From positions 3,616,001 to 3,680,000 of the forward strand of contig JAILWY010000026.1 of assembly GCA_022113835.1 (NCBI GenBank): a DNA stretch of 64,000 nucleotides, in the 5' to 3' direction. The translations under genes were made by a program, and so were the position numbers. Of this stretch, positions 12,916-25,349 are shown in pieces (position 1 is the first letter of the stretch; each line of letters starts with the position of its first letter). The DNA is from Atopsyche davidsoni. Taxonomy: Eukaryota > Arthropoda > Insecta > Trichoptera > Hydrobiosidae. The notes beneath the pieces are model-generated. The model made no database searches. It was given only the letters and a program-made list of their open reading frames with translations, and was not told the origin of the DNA.

Positions 12916-15667
12916 GTCGCAGGGAAAGAACGCACTAGTGCTGTAAGAAATAGTTCCAATACAATTTAATATTTTTATGTAGTACTTCCGCATCTGTTTA
13001 TAACATGTTTGCAATGTTTTTAATGAATAGTGTTATTTCAAAAGGATTTTATATTCAAGGAAGTGAATTCACGTACAATAATCCACAATAGAACTGATGT
13101 TGTTATAACACTGTTTTTTTTGTTGTTAAAGATGACTTTTGCTCGCTCGGTTCATTTATAATAATAATATCATAATTATTTATATATTTTGATACCAAAT
13201 GAAACCAGCAGCACTTATATGAATAAAATCTTCAGAAATTTCCAATAATGTCGATATCCCAAGCGATTGTGAACGATTGAGCACAGCTTTTGTGTTATTG
13301 AGAATTCGAACTTGCGACCTTTGAAATAAATCAAACTCTATTTTCTATTGAAGATTCATAACAAATAAGAAGAGAAGTTATATTGAAATGACAGCTTTGA
13401 ATTTCAAAATGTTAAGTAATATCTTTAGTCATATTTTTTTTATTAATTATAAATAAAAAATATTTTATGTATTTTGATACATCAATTGAAAATATCTTAT
13501 CTATTCAAAGGTCACAAGAATATTTATTTCAATTTAAGTCAATTAAAAGAACAGTACACGTTGAGTTTTCAATAATTAAAACGAACCTCCAACAAAAGTT
13601 GCTTGTTTATAATTTTTATTTTCAAATTAAACTAACGTGCAGTGTCATAATATGTATTTTTTTTATTTTGATCCGCTTAGTATGAAATTCTTAACAATTA
13701 TTAGCACAAGGAAACACAACTTAATAAAACCTCATTTAAGCTGCTTATTTAAACCACACATAATACTCGAAGTATTAAAATTCATGAATAATATTTACTA
13801 AATACGACTATAAGCATCTATAATTTATTTCTAATCTTGTGGCAGGTCAAATAAACTATGATAAAGATCAATAAAAAGCAGCATACATTTATACTTCAAT
13901 TAGATATTTACTTCGTGTACTGTTGTTTACTTTTAATAATACAAATAGTATATTCAGAATTGGTTTTAAAGATTTAGTTACAATAATTCATTCAATTGTG
14001 CCAAACATTCCGACATTGTATCATCAGCTGTGTTAAACGTGCTCTAGCAAATCCATTCAACGGTAGTCACACGCATGGAAAACTTGTATGAGCAATTGTG
14101 ATAGGGGTAACACATAAACCAACTAGCTTATCTATGATTTTCTGTTCGAGTTTTGCCTTTTTAATATTTTTAATATAGAAGGTGAATATTGACTAGCCAA
14201 ATAAATATTTATAATGTTGATATTTAATCTAAAATATTGATACGACAGAATATGCGTATAAGATAATTCAATGAATGAAAAATTACGTTTTAGTAATTTT
14301 CCTTATAATATATATTTAAAATTTTATTATATACTTTATCGATAATAATAAACAAATTATGATTTTATGTTAGATTAGTTTTCGTAGAATGAACTGATCA
14401 GCATCAATGCGATAGCGGAAATTCAGAATGACTTCTTAGTCAACTAGGGTTTTTTTTTTCAATTCTACATAACTCGTATGCACGTATAAAACCAACTCAA
14501 GACTTTTTATTCGTTTTAATCATTCGATTATAAAGATAGATACAATAGACCGGGAATATATGAAGCAAACTATAATATAAGAGTGTGGGCCCTGGCAGAA
14601 GTTACCGGAAGCTCGGAATAATTTACAACCAATTTTAAATTCCATTTCCAACAACACAAGTCTGCTTTGTGTAATATGAAATGCCCGGAATGTTGTTAAC
14701 TTGCTTCGGTCATAAAGTTTGGTATTTCTAACACATCGTTTAAGCCAGCTCTCAAATGTTAAGTATTTTAATAAAACCTGAAATAACCCGACTTTTGTCT
14801 CACTGCGCCGCCGTAGAGGCTGCACTTTTTAATAAGGCGGTGATTTCAATTTTTTGTTATTAAATTTCTGGGAAATTTATAAAGGTTATTTACCTTTCCT
14901 TAAATAAGGAATTTCAGCGATAAAGATCAGTTGCTGCTCTAAAGGAAATCTGTTCATTAATTATGATGGAATATGTAAGATATATTTTTAAAACTTTGTA
15001 TTGCTTTTAAAAATCCTGTTTATCGCTGGTTTAATGATATACAGAGTCGATATCGATGTCATCTTATGCCTCTAATTATCAACTCTCTTATTTTTAAAAT
15101 GTTTACAAAAAATATTGCAGTAGCTTTCACTACTGATTTCCAGCAACTATATAAATTTAAAAAAATCCTACTTGTTTTTAAAGTAACATGTGTGTTCATT
15201 GTTGCAAATATTGCAAATTATGCATTAAAGTCTCCCGAATCAAAAGTTAAATAAAAAATATGTGCATGTTGAGTTCTACTCACATTTTTTAACTTTTTGT
15301 GCGTCGTTTAAGAATAACTCTGAGAAAAATGAAAAGAGGCTTGCCTTGAAGCCGAAGCCGCGACACGCCTCTCTTATGCGTATAATCAATAAAAATAGTG
15401 ATCCAAGCATTTGTAATTAATCAATTCAGCCCAGAAATAAACCGATAATTGAACTTTGATAATTCGTACATTTTGAGAATCAATATTTGCAAATCGATCC
15501 ATGAATAGCTAATCTATTATATGTAATTTATATAAATAATTTATTTGTATTATTTTCATTAATATTTAATGCATGGCCTTGTTGAATTACAATGTTAAAT
15601 ATAATACAATAATAAATCAGATTCATAAATGGATAATGTTGGAATATTTTTACTCGACTATGACATA
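12916..15667. other. AT-rich noncoding stretch
   Basis: No exon or bounded repeat recognised. A weak reverse-strand B-box-like sequence (AGTTCGAATTCTC) lies at about 13,307-13,319 and may be a tRNA-like relic. A 101-codon open frame on the minus strand at 14,520-14,825 shows no known domain and is probably chance. Confidence 0.45.
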
Positions 15668-15693
15668 CACTCAGCGTCACAAAAATCGCACCT
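15668..15693 (+). repeat. Left terminal inverted repeat of the Tc1 element
   Basis: 26 bases directly after the TA target site. One mismatch to the inverse complement of the right end. Confidence 0.95.
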
Positions 15694-15892
15694 TTTGCAA
15701 AATTTGTATATAGCGTCTCTAGCAGCTAGCGCATACATTTTATTTAATTAATATTGGTATAATTTGAAAGTACATTTAATTACCTTTAATTAATCATCGT
15801 TTTAATGAAAAGAATAGTGCTTACTACGAAATATTGGAAAGAAATCGAAAATGCGCGTTAAAAGGGTCACAAGTTGCACTACCTGACAAGGG

Positions 15893-15928
15893 TATAAAAG
15901 GGTAATTCCAGGTAAATTGTGGGTCAGT
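15893..15928 (+). promoter_or_regulatory. Core promoter of the Tc1 transposase: TATA box and initiator
   Basis: TATAAAAG at 15893-15900 and the arthropod-type initiator TCAGT at 15924-15928. The A of the initiator (15926) lies 33 bases after the start of the TATA box, the expected spacing, and 65 bases before the transposase ATG at 15991. Transcription start is inferred, not shown. Confidence 0.65.
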
Positions 15929-15990
15929 CAGTATCCAGACTTTACAGAGAACACACGTGAACCTTACAAGCCAGGAAAATACACCTCAAG

Positions 15991-17052
15991 ATGGATACTA
16001 CCGCTGATGAAGCCTCTCAAGTGATTGCACTGCTGCAATCGGGAATGCGGCAGTGTGATGTTGCTCGACAACTGAACTTAAGCCGTTTTTCTGTTTGGCG
16101 TGTGTACCAACGATTCCAAGAGACTGGTGGCTATATCAGAAGACGTGGATCTGGAAGAAAACGCTGCACAGCAGAAAGAGATGATCGGTTCATTGTAACC
16201 AGATCTTTGCGCAATCGGTTCTCTAATGCTGTTGAGTTGCAACAGCAGCTCCGATCAGCTCGTAGAACTTCTGTAAGTGTCTCCACGGTTAGAAGAAGAC
16301 TGCGAGAGAAGAAAATTGCAGCCTACAGACCTGCTAAAGGACCAAAACTGACTGCAGACCATCGCAGAGACCGACTTCAGTTTGCTCGCGAACATCACGA
16401 TTGGTCACTTGAACAGTGGAGGACCGTTCTCTTCTCTGACGAGACGAAGGTGAGCCTTTTTTGCAACGACGGCCGTAGAAGAGTGTACAGAAGACAGGGA
16501 GAGCGGTTCGCACAATCCTGCTTTGAAGAATCCGTTGAATACGGGGGTGGATCGTGCATGTTCTGGGGCGGCATGTCTATCGACGGGAAAACGGAACTTG
16601 TGTGCGTTTCCCGGACTGAAGGCGGTCGCGGGCAAGGGTCGCTGAACGCTAGTCGCTATATAACGGAGATCCTGGAAGAGCATGTAGTCCCATATGCTGG
16701 TTTTGTGGGCGATGGGTTCATGTTAATGCAGGATAACGCCCGTTGCCACACAGCATTCATTGTGCGGGATTACTTGCAAGAGGTAGAGATCCCCGTTATG
16801 CAGTGGCCAGCGCGAAGTCCAGACTTGAACCCGATCGAGCACCTCTGGGATGATGTGAAACGCCGTGTGAGAGCACGTGATCCTGCTCCTACCACTCTTG
16901 AAGAGTGGTAGGAGCAGGATCACGTGCTCGAAGATGCCGTCGTTGAGGAATGGGAGAACTTACCTCAGGAAAGGGTGGTGACCCTGGTGAGGTCTATGAA
17001 GGACCGCATGGACGCCGTCATTAAAGCTAGGGGGGGTAACACTAGATTTTAA
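15991..17052 (+). pseudogene. Tc1-type DD34E transposase interrupted by one in-frame stop
   Basis: Cut-and-paste transposase that binds the element's own inverted repeats and moves it into TA sites. The frame opens with ATG at 15991 and runs 306 codons to a TAG at 16909-16911, then continues in the same frame to TAA at 17050-17052. Two N-terminal helix-turn-helix regions (about residues 7-45 and 62-108) are separated by a GSGRKR AT-hook-like motif at about 53-58. The catalytic triad is D150 (in FSDETKV), D248 (in MQDNARCH) and E283 (in SPDLNPIEHLWD), with 34 residues between the last two, so DD34E. The stop lies in ten extra codons formed by a hairpin duplication at 16,871-16,929. Without them the protein would be 343 residues, normal for the family. 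As it stands the product keeps all catalytic residues but lacks the C-terminal ~45 residues. Codon use is GC-richer than the surroundings. The family call is very secure. Confidence 0.95.
16871..16929. repeat. Perfect 59-bp hairpin (29-bp arms, 1-base loop)
   Basis: Left arm 16871-16899, loop G at 16900, right arm 16901-16929, without mismatch. The right arm is a reversed copy of the coding strand directly before it; it adds 30 bases (10 codons, including TAG) and resumes at a short GAAGA homology. This is the footprint expected of a template-switch event during replication, or of a snap-back artefact in cloning or assembly. Confidence 0.97.
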
Positions 17053-17087
17053 GTCTCTTTTTGTAAATTTTGTACACATATTCTAAA

Positions 17088-17093
17088 AATAAA
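17088..17093 (+). terminator. Polyadenylation signal AATAAA of the Tc1 transposase
   Basis: AATAAA 36 bases downstream of the final TAA, inside the element and before the right inverted repeat. It is the expected position for the end of the transposase mRNA. Confidence 0.6.
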
Positions 17094-17273
17094 AACTCGT
17101 TATTTTCTTGATTTTTTAAATCCTTTTTTTTTCTTCAAATGGCCTGTTAAAAAATAACAATCTGTTTCCTTTTTCTGCGAGTTCAATAAATTCTCTTTCC
17201 AATGATACCTCACAATCATGTTCTTACCATTGACGAAATATGATTAAAAGTCGTTTTAAGAAAAAAAATTGGG

Positions 17274-17299
17274 AGGTGCGATTTTTGTGACGCCGAGTG
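17274..17299 (-). repeat. Right terminal inverted repeat of the Tc1 element
   Basis: 26-base inverse of the left end with a single mismatch, followed by TA at 17300-17301. Confidence 0.95.
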
Positions 17300-17519
17300 T
17301 ATTATAAAAACTAAACGGTTGCTAGGCACGAGCTTCTGGCTTCTTCCTCATACTTGAATGTCAGTTATTTATAATCTTCAAGGCCAAATACTTTTTACAA
17401 TAGAAAATCGTTTCAATAAAAGGTAACATGTTTTATAAAACATGCTTTGAAATTTGATATACGTTGGTTTTGAAATATTTTGAACAAAATTTCTGGGTTC
17501 AGGGACATTTTTATAATTT

Positions 17520-17589
17520 GCATGCATTTCACCATTAGTTTATAGTGCATGCATTTCACCATTAGTTTATAGTGCATGCATTTCATCAT
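17520..17589. repeat. 27-bp tandem repeat, about 2.6 copies
   Basis: Unit begins GCATGCATTTCACCATTAG. Copies at 17520-17546 and 17547-17573 are identical; the third (from 17574) is partial and diverges after 12 bases. Exact copies suggest a recent duplication. Confidence 0.95.
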
Positions 17590-18928
17590 CAATAAATAAC
17601 AAACATTTAAAGTTTTATAATATTAAAATTCAAAATATTAACTACATTAGAAAATTTTTCTTATGCCACTTGATTAAAAAACTCTACCTTGAATTTATTT
17701 TTTAAAAAGCCACGGAGATGTTAATTTGCTGTTTTTAATTTAAAAAATATTTTACCAAGTATAAAAAACACAAGTGTGGTTTCAAATATTCAACCCAAAA
17801 TGTAAACCACATTTTTGTGCAATGAATTAATTGACAGGTCTTGAAATACAATATGTATAAAATCAATCTTACTTTGCTCATGTATTATATTAACAATTTT
17901 AGATTGATTGTTTGTTCTGAGTTTGGTTTTGGGATAAACATGATTCAGTAATATTTGTTTAATTTTCTAATAAACTAAAATCAACGACATGGCTTTTTAA
18001 TGGGTTTTTCGTGATAAAGTATTTATAAGATGGAACAACTAGATGGTGATGAGATAAGGAAATCTTCTATCGGGTATTATCAGCAAATATGAGCTGACGA
18101 TGAAGTCGAGGTCTGCCCCCAATATTAATTCAAATTATTAAAGTGTCTCTTCTACTGTTGCAGAGGTCATTAGTAACTTCTGTAATATTTTATCAATAAA
18201 TATTATGGCAAACGACTCGAAATGCTTTTAATTCGGGTTTTCTCGCAAATCGACAACTTAATGTCGGTTTTATGGCTATTTATAGTCTCCATAAATGAAA
18301 AACTAAACTCGTATATCACGCTTAAAAGCTACGGTTATTATGAATTGTATATTTATGTATGAAAATAAGGTTCACGAGTCTTTGCATAACTCTTTTTATT
18401 TTTCAATTCAAATAACATTAAAAAAATATTTCATATTAACGACTATAATAAAAACAATATAGTTTATACTTGTGTGTAAAAAGGGTTTTTATCCAAGATG
18501 CTAATTTTTTTTATATCCAAATTATTCAAAAAAGAACATAAAGAAATGTTTTAAGACTTCACAGACATTTATTATATTGATAATTTATACACACATTCAC
18601 GCTTGCATTCACCCCCATTCTGAAACATATTTGGCTAAAATTTTAATTGTAAATTCAAAAACCACACAAATTCCCAGCCAATATTTAATTAAGACATTCA
18701 CAAACATCATACATGCCAAGGAAGCAATTTGCATGCCTTTAAATTAAAAATGAATCCATTACTGGACATACTCGTAGATTATTCACGATTTAATATATTA
18801 TTACCCGACAACTCAAAAATTAATAACGTTAAAAGAGTAACAAAGCACCTGAGGAATACTTAAAATAAATCTTATGAATAATATTGAATCAATAAGATGC
18901 ATTTTGTGCTTGAGGACTTTGTCGTATG

Positions 18929-18930
<2 letters not shown>
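17590..18930. other. AT-rich noncoding stretch, nothing recognised
   Basis: No open frame of interest, no RNA gene and no bounded repeat visible. Confidence 0.6.

Positions 18931-18932
<2 letters not shown>

Positions 18933-18995
<63 letters not shown>
18933..18995. repeat. (TA)n microsatellite
   Basis: About 62 bases of uninterrupted TA dinucleotide. Confidence 0.97.
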
Positions 18996-18998
<3 letters not shown>

Positions 18999-21340
18999 CA
19001 CATTGATTATGGTTCATAAATTGTATATATAATATCATTTAATGGCATAAAATTAAAACAGGTCAATTCATTATACATTTTACAAGTTCTTTAATATTAT
19101 GTGCAGTAATAAAAGTTGTATTTTTTAAGCAGTAATTTATTTAAGTACCTATAAAGAACTTGATTTGGTATAAATTTAAAATAAATGTTAAAGTTTATTT
19201 TCTTCACAAAAAGATTATTGCATACATATAAATAAAATTTCAATGCTGCATTCTTTGCATGTATTATGTTTATTTACTCAAGAAATAGTAAAGTTCTAAA
19301 ACTGCAGTCATTCTACTTGGTTAAAGAAGTCCCGTTATATTGTTATCACATTGCTTATACATTTTAGCACACTTTCCACGAAATAGTTGCGGTTTTCACA
19401 CTTTCCCATCGCGTTATCGAGCCTCACGGTATAAAGTTATGGTATCGTAAAGTTACGTTACCGATATCGTTTCGTTTATCGGGCAGAAAGTAGCGCAAAG
19501 TATTTTATTTTAGCGCTAGCACAATTGTTATCACAAGTGATGACCGTAAATGCCCTCAAACAGGCAATTCCTTGCCGTTAAACTGAAACATTCTAAAACA
19601 TGCGTTACTTACAATCTTTATTCAGTTTCATGAATTTCACTATCCATTCTATCCTTCATAATTAAAATCATCCTCCTTGCACGGTTTTATTTTTATCAAC
19701 TGGTATTGCTGTATATAAATAACCAGTTAATTTATTATTTGTTTCATATGTTAAAACTCAGTGTCATCATTTCATACGAGAAAACCAGGTTTAATTTTTT
19801 AACCCAACATATTTATAACAAAGAAGATCTCAAAAGCTTTTTCGTAACTATCTAATCATTTAGCTGATTAAAAAGGTTATAAAAAAATAATTTAGGCCAA
19901 ATAACATTAAAACTGACAATTTAACACAGCATTTTACTTTATTGCTTGCCTTTGATTTTATAATAAATAACATATACCGGAAAACAAGACACCGTGATAT
20001 CAAAAACGATGATTAACTTAAATAAATATTAAAGTTATGTACTAATAAAAATAAATAAAAACGCTCAGTCTGATGATTGAAAATTATAATTGATAGATTT
20101 TAATCCAATAAATATCTATTTGATACACAAAAGTCAGAAGATATTTCGTGAGTGAAATTTGTAACCACTTTAAGCTTAAAATTAACGCCTTCTCTATTCC
20201 ATCTCCAAAATGTATGATTAATAACTATCGACTTTCTGGCATCTTTTAATACTAACCTATAACGAAGCAAGTGTAACCTTTGAATAACCTTTCCTGTATT
20301 TTTTACATCTCATTACACACGAACGGGCAATATTCAAACTCAATCAATTTATAATACCTAATCAGATGAGTGAATTCTCCATTAACAAACATTAAAGCAC
20401 TCAAAACTCTACACAGAAAATATTAATTGTAAGCAGTAAATATCCTACAGTATTTTAAAATAAAATCTACGTTTGTCCACCATTGATTTAACGTGACTAA
20501 AAATGTAATTCATTGCGTTAAAATATTAATATTAACGTGTGTATAAAAATATACTGTGTTGATAGAAATATATATCCATCACTTATTTTCACTAGGATGC
20601 AATCATTGCTGTAGACAAAAAATCTAATATGTATTATACATAATGTGTCCATTGTTCGATTACAAAAAAATACATTCGCAATATTGTAGATATGCAGTAG
20701 CAAGGCTTCAATTTCAGTTGGCAGGAATATCTTTTTGCTGTCCAATTAGAGATGATTTATTTAGACAGTGACAAGAAAAATGAAAGCTGTACGTGATTAA
20801 GTCCACCGAGAAGTGTTTTGAAAAAGGCTGCTTTTGAGACAATCGCAGAATGATTAAAGTTGAAATTGTGATTTATTTACCGCTCGTTAATAATGTTTCG
20901 ACATTAATTTAAAAGAGATATTGTCGTGCCAGCTGTCTTCTGGTATTTTATTGGTACAATCAATCTCTTGCGACCGATGTTAACATATGAGAGAGGACGT
21001 TACAATTGTTAAAGATTAACCTTCAATTCATTCGCATTTTATTAATTTCAATTACAACGAAAAATAAAACACAACACGATTCAATTATTTAACAGTAAAT
21101 AAATTTACTTTTAATTCGAAAATTCTACGTAATCTCTATTCTAATTTAATATTATTTTAAAAAAATAACAGTGCTTTATTATTATATTTTGAATTATCCG
21201 ATGACATATTATTGAATATTTATGTATGCAATCTCCGACTAATTACCTTTAAGCTGGACATAAATTTCCTAAGAGTATGATTTAAGCGACGCAGCTGAAA
21301 GATTACATTCTGGTATTTCAAAATTCAAAACGCAGGGCTT
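18996..21340. other. AT-rich noncoding stretch
   Basis: Nothing recognised apart from a slightly GC-richer patch at about 19,380-19,510 with repeated TATCG/CGTTA words. Small open frames are AT-driven. Confidence 0.5.
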
Positions 21341-21349
21341 TTGAAACTC

Positions 21350-21480
21350 ATTAACCTTGACCCCGATGTCCAAAGGTCACGGCATTCCGGGTCACGTGGA
21401 AAGGGACCGCACAGGTGGACCTTTACCCTAACCAAAAGCATTCATGGAAAAATGCAATCTGACGGCGAAGACGTGTTTAT
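21350..21480. promoter_or_regulatory. Candidate enhancer: nuclear-receptor DR1 and E-box motifs
   Basis: TGTCCAAAGGTCA at 21367-21379 (inverse TGACCTTTGGACA) is a close match to a DR1 element of HNF4/COUP-TF-type nuclear receptors. CACGTG follows at 21393-21398, then ACAGGTGGACC. The segment is much GC-richer than its flanks and noncoding. Motif matches are seen; use as an enhancer is inferred. Confidence 0.35.
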
Positions 21481-24400
21481 TTTTCATTCCGCTTAGTCGG
21501 CCGTTAGTTTTGAACGCCGAAGTCATTTCGGGTAATTAATTTAATTTTTTGCGCGATTAAAACTTCAACTGTCAAATCAAGTCATCTCCGGTTTTTTTTC
21601 AATCATAATTTATGAAGTTTTTCTTGCCACACATAATTACTAATTACTTTTAGTGCTGTAGATGACCTCGGTAACACATCAGCGAATTTAACTTTTTTTT
21701 TTTAATTGTCTTTACCAGATGGCAAATGTCAGTAAAATGAAAGGTTTGGTGGCGAGATTACTTAAATATATTATTTTTATAGACTTTAGTCTTGTTGGTT
21801 TATTATTATTAAATATATCCATGTGAATTACACATAGATTTCATTTCTGCCGCCTGTAGAAGCTTAAATGCATAAATGTGATTGCCCTTGGTTATTTTCA
21901 TTTAAATAATATCTGTGAGAATTATTACAAAGCTAGCTTAATAAAAAATGTAGTTAAAATAACAAACTTTATTTCATTACATATTCTTACACCATAACCA
22001 TCAATGCCCAAGAAAGTTGATATTAACTTCGATAGTTATTTTATATTTGATACCGGCTTACATAGCACATAAAACATTTTTTTTATATATTTTCCTTCTT
22101 TTTTAAATTATAACTATAAAGAAAACTTTTTATAATGAAACTAAAAATAATAATAATTGAAAAATAAATTCTTTATCCTGTTCTGTAGTCTTCATTCTCT
22201 GGCAATTGATCTCTCCCCAGCTAAAACCTGCCAATCTTCCTAATTAATAAAAGCTCTCAATTTTCTCCAAATTTAATAATGATCAATCCCTTACGCGTGC
22301 GTTTAATTAAAAACCATCATTATAACATATTATTAAATAAATTAGTTTTTAAAGTCAAGTGTGTTTTAACGTATATAAATTTCATACGTCATTATTAATT
22401 TTAATTAGAGAAAAATGAAATGAATACGGGTACTAAGAAAAAGCGTACTGTTTAATGAGGATTTAAAAAATATCATTTTTATATGACTTAAGCTGGTTTA
22501 ATATTTTCATAACTAACTATCGTTGAGTAAAATAATGGAAATTTTACTTGCATTAGAACTAGTTGTTTATTAAAATATTGTAAAGAATTAACGCATATAA
22601 TGCTACATCCATGTTTTTTTTTAATTGTGTGAAGAGACTAATTCTGCCAACAGTTTTGGTTCAACAGTCATCAAAGACGGAGTTTTTAAAAGTAAATGTC
22701 TTTTGCTTAATTGCTTTTTCTTGAAACGGCGTTTCTTTTGTTCTCTCAAATATTATAATTGAATTCTTCCAAGTACTTAATGTCAAAAATATTTCGTGTA
22801 AATTATTTACTTAAAGTATTTTTTTTTCTTTGCAGGTAAGCAGCCAAATAATTGAAAACTGAAGCACACCTTTAAAGATAAAATACACGAAAAATGTTAT
22901 TCTACTCAAAGGTATAGTTTTTTTACATGTTTAATTTGTTAGTTTTAATTAAACCTGAGCTAGAGTTACACAAGATTTGCTTGTGAAGATGGGATTAATA
23001 TATTTTAATAAATATACCACAGACTGCAGACTTATCTTAGATGCTATATTTCACTAGTTCTGAATAATTATGGGGTGTTCATCTATAAATACATTATTAA
23101 AATAGGATTATTGACTTCTTAAGCCTCGAGACTTCACGAGTCTAATAATGATCATTGATTTCATTAGATGGCTAAACTGAGTGATCCTATTTTTAAGTAA
23201 CTAATATAAAATAACAATAACGAACAAATACAATTAAAATTTAATTTGAACTAGTATTATGAATGAACTGAAAGGCTTCAAATATTACTGGTAATGAAAG
23301 CCTTTCATTACCAGTGTGTATTGTGTGTATCATAATTCTATTTTTCTCACTTTTAAGATAAACAAATAAAACCCATAACAATTAGATCATAAAACCCCTA
23401 ATATTATATGAACGGTGCTCCAAAAAAATATTTCTAATATCTCAATCGCAGTATAACGGATGGATAGAAATAACTGGCCTCGAACTCTGCTGCTGGCAGT
23501 CATTACTCAATCTAGTTTATGTAGCAAAAAAATAGATTGCTATTTTTTTAAATTGTTAATTTTGCAAAATTATAAATTGTCTTTAAAAACCCTCGCTGGT
23601 GTAAGTTATCTATAAATCCCAGAATCGAACTAGATATAACCTCAATCGCCTACTTGTTTTTCCCAAGTGTAGGTATATTTTAGAGTATATACTCCTCGTT
23701 CCAGAGAAATAAAAAATTAAATTAAAACAGTATATACATATTAATGCTTAATATTAAAGCTGTTCAAAACGTTATTAAATTATCATAACTCGTTATTTAT
23801 TATCAGCAACATCTTTGTACTGTACTAATATTAGTATTTTAGATGTTGGGTAGGTATCTAACCTTGATGTTAATAAAATCTAAAATGAGATAAATGTATA
23901 TTACCCGAGTGTACTCCGTTCCTAAATAATTAGTAAGGAATCAAATAACATTAATTTAGCTGGTATCACTTAATTACAGGTTGGCGAGTTTTTGTTCTGT
24001 AAAGGCTTCTCAGGTCGCCGAAGTGTATTCTGGAGGCCATTTAGTCTAACGTTATATACGTTTTATAGCATTATAATAACGTTAAAAATTTAGTATGTTG
24101 TAATCAAAATATTTTGGCAGCACCTTCTATCAATTTTATTTAAATAATGACAGACGTGGACTCAACGCTAAGTTGAAAATAAAGTAAAATTTCGTATGTT
24201 ACTTTGACTTTGTTAATATGAGAATCGCGAGTAGATTAATCTACACAATAGACACGATGATATAAGAAAAAATTATTTAGAAAGAATAGTAAATAAAACT
24301 TTTTTATATTTTAATTATTATGTTTAAACATATTAACTGATATTTTTCTTTGTGTATATTAATTAAAAACGGTTTTCAAGAATATAAATATCAAGATTTA

Positions 24401-24960
24401 TTCTATTTTAATAAAACCTTCAAACAAATCTCACGTCATTCATAGCAGAGTTCAATTGAATCTCTTGGGGTTAAAGTTCAAACAAAACACTATAAAAAAT
24501 AATAATTGGAAACACAATGTTTCAATAGTTAATTGGTGACGACAGCCTTGAGGCGTTTACCCCGAGATTCCAAGATCAATTCCTAGTTGTGTTTTGCAAT
24601 TATTGTCTTGTTAATCTTCACGGTTGATTTTTTCAGCACTGTTCGACAAATGCAGGCATGATGGCAAAGACATTATTTTCTTATCAGTATAATTTAAAAA
24701 TTACTGCATAAAAACAAATTTGTAAAGTGCTACTGGTGTGGAACGGTTTCTAATAAATTTGAGCTTTTTTACGACGTATATTGTCACATAATACATATTA
24801 TTTATTACTAATAAAAGCAAGAATAATGGTTCTTGGGCGCTTTCATAAAAACAAACTGCAAAAAGTATACCGGTTATACAAAACTCTCTTTTCTCTTATG
24901 AATAACAAGTAGTAAACTGCTATACTATGTTATAAACAATCGTCCATGTCTTTTAAAAGC
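21481..24960. other. AT-rich noncoding stretch
   Basis: No exon or transposon recognised. It contains one notable 29-bp hairpin at 23,287-23,315, listed separately. Confidence 0.5.
23287..23315. repeat. Perfect short hairpin (14-bp arms, 1-base loop)
   Basis: ACTGGTAATGAAAG, C, CTTTCATTACCAGT. A nearby copy of TGAAAGGCTT upstream (about 23,269-23,278) can also pair with the AAGCCTTTCA inside this hairpin, so two foldings compete. It is not followed by a T-run and is not a transcription terminator by eye. Confidence 0.9.
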
Positions 24961-24983
24961 TCAAAAGTCACAATCCCAAAGTA

Positions 24984-25016
24984 CGCCATTTTGTTTACGC
25001 ACGGACAAGATGGCGG
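24984..25016. promoter_or_regulatory. Inverted pair of YY1/Pho-like ATGGCG motifs
   Basis: AAGATGGCGG at 25007-25016 on the + strand and CGCCATTTT at 24985-24993 (AAAATGGCG on the minus strand). Such motifs mark YY1-type promoters and Polycomb response elements in animals. The motifs are clear; role is inferred. Confidence 0.3.
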
Positions 25017-25349
25017 AAAACCACAAAACAACTCAACCTCAATAAAAATACTCAAATCAACCTGAATCAACTTTGACAGATGACAAATTTGTATCTGATA
25101 ATTTTATAAGCAGTCATCTTCTCACTGTGTTCTGTAATTTTTATAATCGCTTTAACTGCTGCGATAAATAAAATTTAAATTGAATAATTTATCAAATATT
25201 TTAGAAAGTAATAACTTAATGTCACTATATTTTGATTTTAAAACTAGTTTATGAGAATCCTGGTGACTTATAATTGATATTATGCTATAATAAATATAAG
25301 TTAACTTCACATATTATTTTCATATATGTTGATTATTGATATGGTGGTA

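Larger units (their letters stand above)
15668..17299 (+). mobile_element. Tc1-family transposon, almost complete
   Basis: A 1,632-bp element with 26-bp terminal inverted repeats, 15668-15693 (CACTCAGCGTCACAAAAATC at the start) and 17274-17299, matching at 25 of 26 positions, and flanked by TA on both sides (15666-15667 and 17300-17301), the Tc1/mariner target. It carries its own TATA-type promoter, a transposase frame with DD34E catalytic spacing, and an AATAAA signal. Base composition is much more GC-rich than the flanking DNA. Nearly identical ends and an otherwise open frame imply recent arrival, perhaps by horizontal transfer as is common in this family. A hairpin insertion gives the one inactivating stop seen. 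Confidence 0.97.

Noticed and set aside
14520..14825. 101-codon minus frame
   Set aside because: No recognisable motif, AT-typical composition, and no supporting neighbours or splice structure.
16405..16923. Minus-strand frames inside the Tc1 element
   Set aside because: Antisense shadows of the transposase frame.
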